From Haladaptatus sp. QDMS2 (GTDB lineage: Archaea > Halobacteriota > Halobacteria > Halobacteriales > Halococcaceae), in the NCBI RefSeq assembly GCF_029338295.1, contig NZ_CP119793.1, positions 124,001 to 188,000 on the forward strand: DNA of 64,000 nt, written 5' to 3'. A program made the translations under genes and the position numbers. The notes below the pieces were generated by a model. It was not told where the DNA came from. It worked only from the letters and a program-made list of their open reading frames with translations, and did no database searches. The first letter of the stretch is position 1. Each line of letters starts with the position of its first letter. This document shows positions 1 to 9,456 of the stretch, in pieces.

Positions 1-98
1 TCCGTCTCGATATATTAATTGGGTCGGTTCACCCAAGACGGTGCCTCACGGGTCGACTCTGTTGTGGTGGAATCCGGCAGAGGGTACGTCCGCGCCGC

Positions 99-389
99 TT
101 ATGGGTCAGTCTCGGACGTGCCCAGATACTGCCGTTCCCATTGCTTTCGTGCAGTGAGTTCGCGCGAGCCACGCCGCGTAACCGTATAGTAATTCGTTCG
201 TTTGTCGAGTTCACCCTTCTCGACGAGACCTTTCTCGACGAGGGTATCGAGGTTCGGGTAGAGCCGTCCGTGGTGGATTTCTTGTTCGTAGTACGCTTCA
301 AGTTCGTCTTTGATGGCGAGGCCATGGGGTTTCTCTGTCCCCGCAATGACATACAGCAGGTCGCGTTGGAACCCGGTCAGATCATACAT
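99..389 (-). CDS. PadR family transcriptional regulator
   Basis: Predicted 96-residue winged-helix repressor. The N-terminus MYDLTGFQRDLLYVIAG and the motif HGRLYPNLDTLVEKGLVEKG are hallmarks of PadR N-terminal domains, followed by the wing NYYTVTRRG. The frame stays open upstream to about 794, but the family starts at this Met, so the ATG at 387-389 is chosen. The protein is only the DNA-binding core plus a short tail, as in many haloarchaeal PadR proteins. A perfect inverted repeat 130 bp upstream (522-564) is a candidate operator, and the divergent acyl-CoA dehydrogenase is a plausible target. The family call is firm; the ligand is unknown. Confidence 0.9.
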   Translation of the reverse strand: MYDLTGFQRDLLYVIAGTEKPHGLAIKDELEAYYEQEIHHGRLYPNLDTLVEKGLVEKGELDKRTNYYTVTRRGSRELTARKQWERQYLGTSETDP

Positions 390-521
390 TGGTCGGAGGT
401 AGGCCACGAGACACAAGGATTTATTGGCCAACGATTTGGGAAGTTTCCCACAGCTCTCGAGACTTTTTTGCCCCAGATACGTTCCGCGTGAAGCCCGATC
501 ATCAGTTCTGAGCCCCCACGA

Positions 522-564
522 GTTAACCAACACAGAACCGCAGTCTTCCGCAGTGTTGGTTAAC
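522..564. promoter_or_regulatory. Inverted repeat, candidate operator
   Basis: GTTAACCAACAC at 522-533 is matched by its exact complement at 553-564. The core half-sites TTAACCAACA/TGTTGGTTAA are 21 bp apart, placing equivalent points 31 bp (about three helical turns) apart on one DNA face. It lies between a PadR gene and a divergent acyl-CoA dehydrogenase. A second site of the same design is at 13765-13805. That it binds a regulator is inferred. Confidence 0.7.
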
Positions 565-799
565 GGCGTGACAGCGAGTAGTTTGTCCGCGCCTGAGCGG
601 CCGAGGCGCGTCAATACGCGCCGACGCGAGGCGAGTTCCGACCGGTGTAGGCGGTGTCTCCACGATTCGCGGTCCGTGGGGTGTCGAGGAAGGAGCATGG
701 GGCTGTCCCTGTCGATAGCACCAGCCAGTCGACGTGTGACTGTTGCGGCTCGCCGTTCGCTCGGATACAGTGGCCTGTAGGGCCACGTATCCACACCCT

Positions 800-833
800 T
801 GAATTATAGCGGGTGCGTGTGAAGGCATACCAT
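800..833 (+). promoter_or_regulatory. Probable promoter of the acyl-CoA dehydrogenase
   Basis: AATTATAGC at 802-810 is a TATA-like element about 27 bases upstream of the ATG at 834. This fits archaeal TATA-to-start spacing and a leaderless transcript, and it favours ATG 834 over the upstream in-frame GTG at 813. Confidence 0.5.
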
Positions 834-2048
834 ATGGAGTATACTGAAACTGGAGTCGGGCGAGAGCTGGGAGAGCGTGCACGGCAGTTCATGGACGAAG
901 TTGTGCTCCCGGTTGAACGGGAGCATTCGGGTGACGGAGCTGTCTCCGAGGCGGTAATCGAGGAGCTCCGCGAGGAGGCGCGTGCGCGGGGCGTTTACTG
1001 TCCCCAAATCGACGAAGAGCACGGTGGTATGGGATATGACTTCCGTGACGTTCTTCCCCTCTTTGAGCAGGCGGGGCGGAGCCTTCTTGGCGGCCCGGCC
1101 ATGCGCGTGGCCGCTCCCGACGAGGGGAATATGCACACCATTGAATTGATCGGGACGGACACGCAGAAAGAAAGGTGGTTGGAGCCGCTCGTCGAAGGAG
1201 AGATTACCTCGGCGTTCTCAATGACTGAACCGAAACCTGGTGCCGGTTCGGATCCAAAGATGATGCAGACAACGGCACAGAAAGATGGCGACGAGTGGGT
1301 CATCGACGGCCACAAGTGGTGGACAACAATGGGTTCTGAGGCGGACGTCTTCATCGTAATGGCGCAAACTGACATGGACGCCCATCCCTACAGTGGAACG
1401 AGTCTCTTCCTTGTCCCCGCGAACGCCAACGGTGTCGAAATCGTCCGCGACATTCCGCATCTCGGGCCGTCAATCGTCCATTCAAGCCACGCAGAGATTA
1501 CGTACGATCGGGTACGGATTCCGGAGGACAACCTCCTCGGGACCGAGAACGAAGGGTTCACACACGCCCAGGAGCGCCTCGGCCCGGCGCGACTCACTCA
1601 CTGTATGCGCTATTCTGGAATGGCACAGCGCTCACTAGATGTCGCGAAGGCGTATCTCTCAGAACGGGAAGCCTTCGGTGGCCCGATCGCGGAGAAACAG
1701 GCACCTCGCTTTGCCATCGCGGAGGCAGAGACGGACCTGTACGCCGCCGGAACGATGATTCGAGACGCCGCAACGAAAATCGCCCGTGGTGAGAGCGCTC
1801 GCAACGAGGTGTCTGCCTGCAAGGTGTTCACAGCGAACGTTACGCAGGACGCAATCGATACTGCACTACAGCTCTGTGGCGGGAGTGGGATGTCGAAGGA
1901 CCTCCCCATCGCTGATTTCTACGCGTCCGTGAGGTGCTTTCGCATCGTCGACGGTGCCGACGAGGTTCACAAGCGCACGCTTGCGCGTGCCGCCTTCGAG
2001 GACGTCGACACGGCGGAAATCGAGACGCTGTCACAGTTCGAAAACTAG
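834..2048 (+). CDS. Acyl-CoA dehydrogenase
   Basis: FAD enzyme of about 404 residues that would introduce the alpha-beta double bond into an acyl-CoA, feeding electrons to an ETF. Family signatures include AFSMTEPKPGAGSDP (flavin/substrate-binding loop), ADVFIVMAQTD, and the C-terminal LQLCGGSGMSKDLPIADFYASVRCFRIVDGADEVH-type segment. Length is normal for the family. It stands alone on the plus strand, divergent from the PadR gene, and faces the MaoC-type hydratase and acyl-CoA synthetase that would act around it. The substrate cannot be read from sequence; the Liv-type importer suggests a short or branched carboxylate. Confidence 0.93.
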   Translation: MEYTETGVGRELGERARQFMDEVVLPVEREHSGDGAVSEAVIEELREEARARGVYCPQIDEEHGGMGYDFRDVLPLFEQAGRSLLGGPAMRVAAPDEGNMHTIELIGTDTQKERWLEPLVEGEITSAFSMTEPKPGAGSDPKMMQTTAQKDGDEWVIDGHKWWTTMGSEADVFIVMAQTDMDAHPYSGTSLFLVPANANGVEIVRDIPHLGPSIVHSSHAEITYDRVRIPEDNLLGTENEGFTHAQERLGPARLTHCMRYSGMAQRSLDVAKAYLSEREAFGGPIAEKQAPRFAIAEAETDLYAAGTMIRDAATKIARGESARNEVSACKVFTANVTQDAIDTALQLCGGSGMSKDLPIADFYASVRCFRIVDGADEVHKRTLARAAFEDVDTAEIETLSQFEN

Positions 2049-2163
2049 CGGGCACAGAACCGAATCGTCCATCGAACATCACCGGTTTTTCACGACGCGA
2101 TACGTCCGACACGATGAGGGCGTACAACAGTAGTCACTGAGAAGGCGAATCGACCACCAACAG

Positions 2164-3147
2164 TCACGGCTCGTGGGTCGAAAACTCTGCAGTAGTCTCT
2201 CCACGAAGAACCACGTCGCCCGTTTGGCGAGTCACCGTCAGTTCTGCGGTCACCGCGGAGGAGTCGACACTGGTCACCGTGCCGCCCACAGTCAGCGTGT
2301 CACCCAGCCAGACGCGCGCGGTAAACCGTGTGGAAAATCGGCGAATGCGTTCCAGGCCAAACCAATCCGCGACTACGTTGCCGGCGTAGCCAGCCGTGAG
2401 CATCCCCTGACCGAACACACTCGGGTTCCCAAGCTCCTTTGCGTACTGCGCGTCGTAGTGAATTGGATTGAAGTCACCGCTCGCACCGGCGTATCGTACG
2501 AAATCAACCGGTGTCAACCCCTCTACGATAATCTGTGGCGCGGCATCGCCAACTGCAACGTCTTCGACCGAATCGACCTTGAACTCGGATGCAGGGTGAC
2601 GCACACGTGCCCGCCCCTCGTTCGAGATATGCGTGTCCGTCTCACTGGCCCCGTTGGGTCCCTCGATGGCGCTGGCCGTTTCGATGAGGGTCGATCGCTC
2701 ACTGATAACCTGTGTGCCATCTTCGTCTACGTATTCGGTGTTCAAGACGGCAAATGTCATCGTCCCACCTTTCGCCCCATCTCGCTCGTAGACATCAGTA
2801 AGCGTCGTTGTTCCAGAGAGTGTGTCCCCGACGTACACTGGTCGCGAGAACTCGTAGGCCTGTTCTCCGTGCAGTTCGTATCGGATATCGAAGCCAAGAT
2901 CGAACCCAAGCCGTCCAGAACCTTCGGGTCGATATCGGGGGAACATCGACGTCCGAGTGAACGTGAGCGGTGCCGGAATCCGTTCAAATCCCCGTGTTTC
3001 ACCACCAGCGTCGCGGAATATCGGGTTGTCGTCACCGATAGCGCCAGCAAACTCTGCTACCTTCCCTGCTTCGACCGTCAGCCCCTCGACTGAGTCGACG
3101 GTCTCGCCAACGCGAGGCTTCAGTCGGTCGAATGTTCGGTTCGACAT
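2164..3147 (-). CDS. MaoC-like double-hotdog (R)-enoyl-CoA hydratase family protein
   Basis: A 327-residue protein with two hotdog domains. The N-terminal half resembles the FAS1-type dehydratase domain (VAEFAGAIGDDNPIFRD). The C-terminal half carries the MaoC hydratase motif YAGASGDFNPIHYD with its catalytic Asp and His, then GQGMLTAGYAGN. It would hydrate an enoyl-CoA or dehydrate the hydroxyacyl-CoA. It begins 3 bases after the stop of the MDR oxidoreductase gene (3151) on the same strand, so the two form an operon. The duplicated fold with one recognisable active site is typical of long MaoC proteins. Confidence 0.88.
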   Translation of the reverse strand: MSNRTFDRLKPRVGETVDSVEGLTVEAGKVAEFAGAIGDDNPIFRDAGGETRGFERIPAPLTFTRTSMFPRYRPEGSGRLGFDLGFDIRYELHGEQAYEFSRPVYVGDTLSGTTTLTDVYERDGAKGGTMTFAVLNTEYVDEDGTQVISERSTLIETASAIEGPNGASETDTHISNEGRARVRHPASEFKVDSVEDVAVGDAAPQIIVEGLTPVDFVRYAGASGDFNPIHYDAQYAKELGNPSVFGQGMLTAGYAGNVVADWFGLERIRRFSTRFTARVWLGDTLTVGGTVTSVDSSAVTAELTVTRQTGDVVLRGETTAEFSTHEP

Positions 3148-3150
3148 TAG

Positions 3151-4173
3151 CTATGGTTTCACGATGATTTTCCCGAACCCCTCTCCCGCAGAGAGGCGTT
3201 CGTGGGCTGTTGGAATCTCTTCGAGTGGGATGACCGAATCGATGACTGGTTCGATATCGCCCGCAAAAACCGCCTCGAGCATGTCCTCAAACTCGCCCAT
3301 TGTCGCGCCGGTCGCCCCGATAATTTCGAGTTGTTTCCAGAACACGTAGTGGAGCAGTGCGTGGTCTGCGTCGCCAGTTGTCGCCCCAATCGTGACAAGT
3401 CTTCCGCCGCGAGCAAGGCTTCGCACTGCCTGCTCGTAGGTCTCGCCGCCAACAGACTCGAAGATGACGTCGACACCGCGGTGGTCGGTGCGTTCTTTGA
3501 TTGCCTCGTCGATGTCAACCTCGCCGTAATCGATGACATCGTCTGCGCCAAGTTCGCGAAGCCGTTTTGCTTTCTCCTCGGAGGAACTTGCGGCGTAGAC
3601 TGTCGCTCCCGCGTGGGCGGCAATTTGGACGGCTCCGTGCCCAACGCCGCCGCTCGCTCCGAGGACGAGTACGTCGTCGGTTGGGCCAATCGCAGCGCGG
3701 GTTATCAAGCCACGCCATGCGGTTCCAAAGTTCGACGGAATCGCAGCAGCCGTCTCGAAGGAGACGGTGTCGGGGAGCTGAACGGCGTGTTTCGCCTCGA
3801 CAGCGACGTATTCAGCGTGCCCACCGTCTCGTTTGACGCCCAGTCCGCCATAGTCGCGACACATCGTCGTCTCGCCGTCGTTGCAGAATTCACACTCACC
3901 GCAGTATGTCGTGTTCCAGTAAAGGACCACGCGGTCACCGACATCGAACGACTCGATGTCAGATCCAACCTCGGCAATTTCTCCTGCGACATCGATTCCG
4001 GTCACGATGGGTGGGTCACCTTCGTAGCCCCGGCGTATCCAGACGTCGGTGTGATTGACGGCGCACGCTTTCACCCTCACCAGCACGTCCTTGCGTCCGA
4101 TTTTCGGTTTGGGAACATCTTCTACCGTCAGAACCTCAGTGCCTCCGGTTTCGGGTATGACTAACGCTCGCAT
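3151..4173 (-). CDS. Zinc-containing MDR oxidoreductase (alcohol dehydrogenase/quinone oxidoreductase type)
   Basis: A 340-residue medium-chain dehydrogenase/reductase. The GroES-like half contains the structural-zinc set CGECEFCNDGETTMC. The Rossmann half has GASGGVGHGAVQIA for NAD(P) binding. The segment VNHTDVWIRRGYEG lacks the usual catalytic-zinc Cys at the start of the family motif and resembles NADPH:quinone reductase or acryloyl-CoA reductase-like members, so an enoyl-CoA or enone reductase is as likely as an alcohol dehydrogenase. It is first in an operon with the MaoC protein and divergent from the acyl-CoA synthetase. Confidence 0.9.
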   Translation of the reverse strand: MRALVIPETGGTEVLTVEDVPKPKIGRKDVLVRVKACAVNHTDVWIRRGYEGDPPIVTGIDVAGEIAEVGSDIESFDVGDRVVLYWNTTYCGECEFCNDGETTMCRDYGGLGVKRDGGHAEYVAVEAKHAVQLPDTVSFETAAAIPSNFGTAWRGLITRAAIGPTDDVLVLGASGGVGHGAVQIAAHAGATVYAASSSEEKAKRLRELGADDVIDYGEVDIDEAIKERTDHRGVDVIFESVGGETYEQAVRSLARGGRLVTIGATTGDADHALLHYVFWKQLEIIGATGATMGEFEDMLEAVFAGDIEPVIDSVIPLEEIPTAHERLSAGEGFGKIIVKP

Positions 4174-4344
4174 GGTCGAGTGAACGAGAATTCTCGGTCA
4201 GGGACTTATACTTACCCCGCAGGCCGGACGCTGTGTACTCGACGCCGCAATCTTTGCGGTGGCCAACAGCGGACGGCGTCCCAGTTTCCTGACACGACAT
4301 AGCCTACCACAACGTGTAAAGTCCCGGTTATCATTTGATGTGGC

Positions 4345-6027
4345 ATGCTAACAGTACCCCGAATCGATGCATACCACTTCTACGAGCAAGCGTGGGACGA
4401 CTACGAGGAACTTCTCGACGCCTTCGAGTGGGAGGTTCCGGAGTTTTTTAACATGGCAACGTACGTCTGCGACCGCTGGGTCGATGACGACTCTCGCGTC
4501 GCTATCTACGCTGACGACGGCGCCGATGGAGGGAAGACATACACCTTCGCCGAACTGCAGGCCGACGCCAACGCGATAGCAAATTATCTTCGCGACCATG
4601 GTGTAGAGCGGGGCGATTGTGTAGCGATAAACACCCGCCAGCGGCCGGAAACGGTCGTGGCTCACCTCGCATGCTGGAAGCTCGGGGCCATCTCCGTTCC
4701 GCTGAGTACGCTATTTGGAACCGATGCCGTCGAATACAGACTGACTGATGCGGGCGCAGTCGCCTGCTTTGTCGACGACTCTAACGTCGATACTGTTCGA
4801 GCGATCGTAGACGAGGTCACGTCGTTGGAGACAGTCATTACGATTGGTAGCGTCGACACAGCCGACGACGAAGCGAGCTTCGACGACGCACTCCAGACGG
4901 CTTCACGGGTGTTCGAGACAGTGCAAACCGAAGCTGAAGAGAGCGCCATCATCATCTACACCTCCGGGACGACGGGCGACCCGAAAGGCGTGTTGCATGC
5001 CCATCGGGTTCTCCTTGGAAACCTCCCCCTGTTCATCACCGGCTTCTGTAACATGGAGCTCCACGACAGCGACGTGTTCTGGACGCCCTCGGAATGGGCG
5101 TGGGTTGCCACGCTGTTCGACGTGGTCTTTCCCGCTCTCTTCTACGGGCAGCCGGTCGTCGCTTACACTGCAGACGAGACGTTCGACTCGGAGACGGCGA
5201 TGGACATTATCGAACGGTATGAGGTGACGAACTATTTCGCCCCACCGACGGCGTTGCGGATGATGGAACAACTGGATGACCCTGGGCGGTGGGACGTCTC
5301 TAGCGTCAGGTGCGTCCCAAGCGGGGGTGAATCGCTCGGACAGACCATCGTCGAGTGGGCGCAAGATGTCTTCGAAGGCGCGGCTGTCCACGAAGCGTAC
5401 GGTCAGACAGAAGCCAACATGACTGTCGGTGACTGTACGAAGCTCATCGAATCACGGCACGGAAAAATTGGTCCGCAGGCCCCCGGTCACGACATGGCAA
5501 TCGTCGATCCGGAGACAGCAGAGACAACCATTGAACCCGGCGAAATAGGCGAGATAGCCGTCAGATATGAAGGGAATCCGGTGTGTTTCAAGGGCTACTG
5601 GAACAAACCGAAACAGACCGAACGGAAGGTTCGAGATGGGTGGCTTCTCACTGAGGACCTCGGGACGCTCGACGAGGATGGGTATGTTGAGTTCAAATCC
5701 AGGAAGGACACCGTCATCATCTCTGCGGGCTATCGGATTGGACCAGTCGAGATCGAAGAGGCGCTTGCGACGCACTCGGCAGTCGCGGATGCGGGTGTTA
5801 TTGGCGTTCCCGACGCAGACCGGGGGGAGGTTCCGAAAGCCTTCGTTGTCCTGTCAACCGGGTTCGAACCAACTGAACAACTCAAAGAACTGCTCAGAAA
5901 TGACGTCAGGAACCGCCTTGCAGAGTACGAGTATCCTCGCGAGATCGAATTCGTCGACGAGCTTCCGAAGACCAGTTCGGGGAAGATTCGTCGGGCGACG
6001 CTTGCAGAACGCGAAGATAACAACTGA
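4345..6027 (+). CDS. Acyl-CoA synthetase (AMP-forming)
   Basis: A 560-residue adenylate-forming ligase that would activate a carboxylate to its CoA ester via an acyl-AMP. The P-loop IIIYTSGTTGDPKGVLHAH, the motif HEAYGQTEANMTVGD, the hinge region GWLLTEDLGTLDEDGYVEFKSRKDTVIISAGYRIGP (given in part) and the catalytic-Lys motif PKTSSGKIRR near the C-terminus are all present. Overall it resembles medium-chain/acetyl-CoA-synthetase-like (ACSM) enzymes. It lies directly upstream of the importer operon, so the imported acid is probably its substrate. A hairpin CCGCAA-TCT-TTGCGG (4245-4259) lies in its upstream region. Confidence 0.93.
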   Translation: MLTVPRIDAYHFYEQAWDDYEELLDAFEWEVPEFFNMATYVCDRWVDDDSRVAIYADDGADGGKTYTFAELQADANAIANYLRDHGVERGDCVAINTRQRPETVVAHLACWKLGAISVPLSTLFGTDAVEYRLTDAGAVACFVDDSNVDTVRAIVDEVTSLETVITIGSVDTADDEASFDDALQTASRVFETVQTEAEESAIIIYTSGTTGDPKGVLHAHRVLLGNLPLFITGFCNMELHDSDVFWTPSEWAWVATLFDVVFPALFYGQPVVAYTADETFDSETAMDIIERYEVTNYFAPPTALRMMEQLDDPGRWDVSSVRCVPSGGESLGQTIVEWAQDVFEGAAVHEAYGQTEANMTVGDCTKLIESRHGKIGPQAPGHDMAIVDPETAETTIEPGEIGEIAVRYEGNPVCFKGYWNKPKQTERKVRDGWLLTEDLGTLDEDGYVEFKSRKDTVIISAGYRIGPVEIEEALATHSAVADAGVIGVPDADRGEVPKAFVVLSTGFEPTEQLKELLRNDVRNRLAEYEYPREIEFVDELPKTSSGKIRRATLAEREDNN

Positions 6028-6084
6028 ATGACAACCTGCTGTTAGGCGCGTTATTTCCATTTCCATGTAGAGTTGTCATAAGGG

Positions 6085-6118
6085 AAATCGTTATAGTAAT
6101 ACGGAATCACCGTGGTGT
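6085..6118 (+). promoter_or_regulatory. Probable promoter of the liv-type importer operon
   Basis: TTATAGTAAT at 6091-6100 is an archaeal TATA-like element whose centre lies about 24 bases upstream of the ATG at 6119, which fits a leaderless transcript. It suggests the importer operon has its own promoter rather than relying only on read-through from the synthetase gene. Confidence 0.5.
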
Positions 6119-7483
6119 ATGCGACCACGCCTCAAGCCGGATGGAAAGATAGTCAAACAAGGAATCCCTCCTGTTGACCCTCACATTAATCGACGAACGG
6201 TCCTGAAGGGCGCCGGTGTTGCAACGCTTGTCGCATCGATGGCGGGCTGTAGTAATCCCGCATCGGATGACAGTCTCGGCGGTGGAAGCGATGGCGGTGG
6301 AGAGATACCCAGCGAACCGCTCCGCATGGCCTGTATCGGATTTACGTCCGGTCCGGCGGCCGTCTTTGGCACGCCAATGATGCAGGCCGCCCGAATGATC
6401 GTCGATCAGATTAACGAAAACGGTGGCATTCTCGGCGAGCGGAACATAGAGATGGACGAGGTGGACGAAAACGTCTCTGATGTCGTTCAGGTGTACCGAC
6501 GGTTGGCAACCCAGGAGGACTACGACATCATCATCGGGTTCATCTCTAGTGCGAATGCACTCTCTGTCGCACCGGTCGCAGAGGAACTCAGCCAGCCGAC
6601 GATTATCTGGGACACTGGAACGACGGAGCTGTTTGATTCTGCAGTCACCGACCCCAAGTACACGTTTCGAACCTCAGCAAGTAGTTCGACTGACGCAGTC
6701 GGTGCTGCGCGACTCCTTGACAACGCACTTCCCGACGTCCAGACGGTCGCGGGTGTCAACCAGGATTACGCGTACGGGCGAAATAACTGGAACCTATTCG
6801 AGCGCGCACTTCAGAGTCTCGGAACCGACGTCGAAATCGTCGATTCTCGGTTCACGCCGTTTCCGAACGAGGACTTCAGTTCGACCATCAGCGCCTTGAA
6901 TGACGTGAATCCAGACTTCATCTTCTCTAGCCTCTGGGGTGGTGACCTTGTGAATTTCATGACGCAGGCGAACGACCGAGGCCTGTTCGATGACACACTC
7001 CCCTGTTTCAGCGGTGGTACCCACGTGTTTCACGACGCACCGAATGAAGTTCCAGATGGACTCATCTTCGGGCCTCGAGGACCCCACTTTCCATATGGCA
7101 CGATGGAGTGGAACTCGCTACACCAGAACTTTGTCCAAAACTTCGAGAGTCGCTACGGTGACACGCCGTATGCTCACGGTGCCTGGCACGCGTGGACAGC
7201 ATTGTACGGGTACGTCTACTCGGTCGAGCGGGCGTACAACATCAGTGGCGAATACCCGGATGATGACGCCTGGGTGAAGTCGATGGAGGGGATCGGTTTC
7301 GACACTCCAAGCGGGTTCGCCAACATCCCCAAAGGGAGCCACAACGCAGTCGAATCTGCGTTCTGGGGCTATTCGGACACCAGCGGGGAGAACCTTTCGC
7401 TGCGGGACACCGTCTGGATCGCAAAAGAGGAAGTGAACCCACCGGTGAACTTGACGACCGGCGAGTGGATTGACAACTTCTAG
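6119..7483 (+). CDS. Branched-chain amino acid/amide-type ABC importer, substrate-binding lipoprotein
   Basis: A 454-residue type I periplasmic-binding protein of the LivK group. The N-terminus has a twin-arginine signal (NRRTVLKGAGVATLVASMAGC at about 28-48) ending in a lipobox Cys, then a Gly/Ser/Asp-rich linker, as in haloarchaeal Tat lipoproteins. The mature part starts LRMACIGFTSGPAAVFG and contains the receptor-type motifs of this family. Next to an acyl-CoA synthetase, its ligand is more likely an organic or aromatic acid than an amino acid. First gene of a five-gene importer operon. Confidence 0.92.
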   Translation: MRPRLKPDGKIVKQGIPPVDPHINRRTVLKGAGVATLVASMAGCSNPASDDSLGGGSDGGGEIPSEPLRMACIGFTSGPAAVFGTPMMQAARMIVDQINENGGILGERNIEMDEVDENVSDVVQVYRRLATQEDYDIIIGFISSANALSVAPVAEELSQPTIIWDTGTTELFDSAVTDPKYTFRTSASSSTDAVGAARLLDNALPDVQTVAGVNQDYAYGRNNWNLFERALQSLGTDVEIVDSRFTPFPNEDFSSTISALNDVNPDFIFSSLWGGDLVNFMTQANDRGLFDDTLPCFSGGTHVFHDAPNEVPDGLIFGPRGPHFPYGTMEWNSLHQNFVQNFESRYGDTPYAHGAWHAWTALYGYVYSVERAYNISGEYPDDDAWVKSMEGIGFDTPSGFANIPKGSHNAVESAFWGYSDTSGENLSLRDTVWIAKEEVNPPVNLTTGEWIDNF

Positions 7484-7495
7484 GAGTGTTCATGA

Positions 7496-8419
7496 ATGAT
7501 TATAGACATAATGGCACAACAGTTGCCGATACTCCTGAACTCGTTATTTAGAGCCTCCACGCTATTCTTGCTCGGAACCGGACTCTCGATTATCTACGGG
7601 ATGCTCAACTTCATGAATTTGGCTCACGCGGCGTTTCTGGCGTTAGGGGCGTACGTGTCTGCAAGTCTCATACAAGGAGCCAGCAACGCCATTGGTGGGA
7701 CGTTGGGGACCGCCGCGATGTTCGTTGTGTTTCTCGTAATATTATTTGTCATTGTTCCGGGGGTCATCTCCGTGGTTGGCCTCGGGATGGAGCAGACTAT
7801 CTTCAAACCATTGTACGGCCTCGAAGACGACTACCAGTTGCTAGCGACGTTCGGCGTCATCCTCATGATGGAGGATTCGATGAAGTTCATTTGGGGCGGT
7901 CTTCCGGTGACTTCGTCGGCCCCATCCAATATGCTGGGTGGTTTCAATCTGGTCGGGAACACCTATCCGTACTGGCCGATTTTCGCTGTCGTCGTCACGA
8001 TGGTCATTGCCACAACGCTGTATTACTTCTTCGAGGAGACGCGCCTCGGGAAAATCACGCTTGCCATGGCCGAAGATGAAGAAGTCGTCAGCGTCACGGG
8101 TATCGACACCCGGTCGGTGCACATCAAGGTGTACGTCATCGGCGTTGCGTTGGCCGCACTCGGCGGCGCGCTGTACCTCCCAAACGCCTCGATTACGACT
8201 GGACTCTCACTGGAGTTCGTCATCTTGGCGTTCGCCGTCCTCGTCATCGGCGGGCTAGGGAGCCTGAAGGGCGCGATCGTTGCTTCGCTGCTCATCGGGT
8301 TCATGCAATCGTTCGGGAGCTACTACGTCCCGCAACTCTCACTCGCCATTGTCTTCCTGCTAATGGCTGCCGTGATGTTGATCAAACCGACGGGACTGTT
8401 CGGGGATATCAAAGCATGA
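7496..8419 (+). CDS. Branched-chain-type ABC importer permease, LivH family
   Basis: A 307-residue integral membrane protein. The signature LSIIYGMLNFMNLAHAAFLALGAY is typical of LivH, followed by hydrophobic segments to the C-terminal LMAAVMLIKPTGLFG. GGAGT at 7484-7488, seven bases before ATG 7496, resembles a Shine-Dalgarno sequence and supports this start over the Met five codons later. It follows the binding-protein gene by 12 bases and overlaps the LivM gene by 4 bases. Confidence 0.93.
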   Translation: MIIDIMAQQLPILLNSLFRASTLFLLGTGLSIIYGMLNFMNLAHAAFLALGAYVSASLIQGASNAIGGTLGTAAMFVVFLVILFVIVPGVISVVGLGMEQTIFKPLYGLEDDYQLLATFGVILMMEDSMKFIWGGLPVTSSAPSNMLGGFNLVGNTYPYWPIFAVVVTMVIATTLYYFFEETRLGKITLAMAEDEEVVSVTGIDTRSVHIKVYVIGVALAALGGALYLPNASITTGLSLEFVILAFAVLVIGGLGSLKGAIVASLLIGFMQSFGSYYVPQLSLAIVFLLMAAVMLIKPTGLFGDIKA

Positions 8420-9456
8420 GTCAAAATACTGCAACCGGGGTCGCAACGGCACTCAAACGAAATCTCACCACCGCTCCTGGAATCGCGAGTATCGTCCTTA
8501 TTCTCGGGGCGTTTGCCCTCCCGTATCTCCCCAGCACCGGACAGTTCGAGGTGTTCTTGACGGCCCAAATACTGGCGTTCGCTATCGCGGCGATTGCGTA
8601 CAACGTGTTGCTCGGATACACTGGCCTCCTCTCGTTTGGCCACGCCGCGTTCTTTGGTGGGTCGGCCTACGCGGTCGGTCTCGTCATGCGGTACACGTCG
8701 ATAAATGAGATCTTCTTGCTCATCCCTATCGGCATTCTCGCTGCGGGAGCAATCGCGGCCGTCATCGGCTACATCTCTGTGCGACACACGGAGGTGTACT
8801 ACGCCCTGTTGATGCTCGCACTTGGCTTCTTGCTGTACATCGTCACGCTCAAGTTCTACACCTACACTGGCGGAACGGACGGGGTCCCCATCTCAACCCC
8901 GACCGTCGCCGGGATAAACTACCTCGAACTGTGGGGATACGCAGGTTATCTCGGCGGCGTACTGTACTACATTATTCTGTTATCGTTCGTGCTGTCGGCG
9001 GTGCTACTCTGGGTGTTTATGAACTCTCCGTTTGGCCTGACGCTCAGAACCATTCGTGACAGCCCCGAACGTGCCCGCGCAATCGGCATTCCCGTCCATC
9101 GATACCGCTGGTATGCGACCATCATTTCAGGGGTGTTTACCGGTGTTGGTGGCGCGATGTATGCGTTCCTCAACGGCCACATCACGCCTGACACCATGTT
9201 GCACTGGAGTCGGTCGGGTGAGCTGGCATTCATGACCGTCCTCGGGGGTACTGGCTCGTTCTTTGGGCCAGTTGTCGGTGCTGGCGCGTTCATCCTCATC
9301 CGTAGTCAGGCCCAGCAGATTACCGAGTACTGGCACTTCATGATGGGGTTCGTCCTCTTTCTCGTCATCGTCTTCGAGCCCCAGGGCATCACCGGCATCG
9401 CAAAGCGGGTTCGCGATGCTGTCACCACGAAATTGAACAACCGAGGTGAGAACTAA
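8416..9456 (+). CDS. Branched-chain-type ABC importer permease, LivM family
   Basis: A 346-residue membrane protein with the LivM signature AYNVLLGYTGLLSFGHAAFFGGSAYAVGL and the EAA-like cytoplasmic loop LRTIRDSPERARAIGIPVHRYR that would contact the ATPases. The start overlaps the LivH stop (ATGA at 8416-8419), and the stop overlaps the start of the ATPase gene by one base, so the operon is translationally coupled. Partner of LivH in the transmembrane pore. Confidence 0.93.
   Translation: MSQNTATGVATALKRNLTTAPGIASIVLILGAFALPYLPSTGQFEVFLTAQILAFAIAAIAYNVLLGYTGLLSFGHAAFFGGSAYAVGLVMRYTSINEIFLLIPIGILAAGAIAAVIGYISVRHTEVYYALLMLALGFLLYIVTLKFYTYTGGTDGVPISTPTVAGINYLELWGYAGYLGGVLYYIILLSFVLSAVLLWVFMNSPFGLTLRTIRDSPERARAIGIPVHRYRWYATIISGVFTGVGGAMYAFLNGHITPDTMLHWSRSGELAFMTVLGGTGSFFGPVVGAGAFILIRSQAQQITEYWHFMMGFVLFLVIVFEPQGITGIAKRVRDAVTTKLNNRGEN

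Noticed and set aside
390-794. Long N-terminal extension of the first PadR frame
   Set aside because: The extra 135 residues have no family features, overlap the inverted repeat and promoter region, and PadR proteins begin at the chosen Met.
2173-4164. Long plus-strand frames opposite the MaoC and MDR genes
   Set aside because: Cys/Arg/Val-rich antisense shadows of genes with unambiguous active-site motifs.
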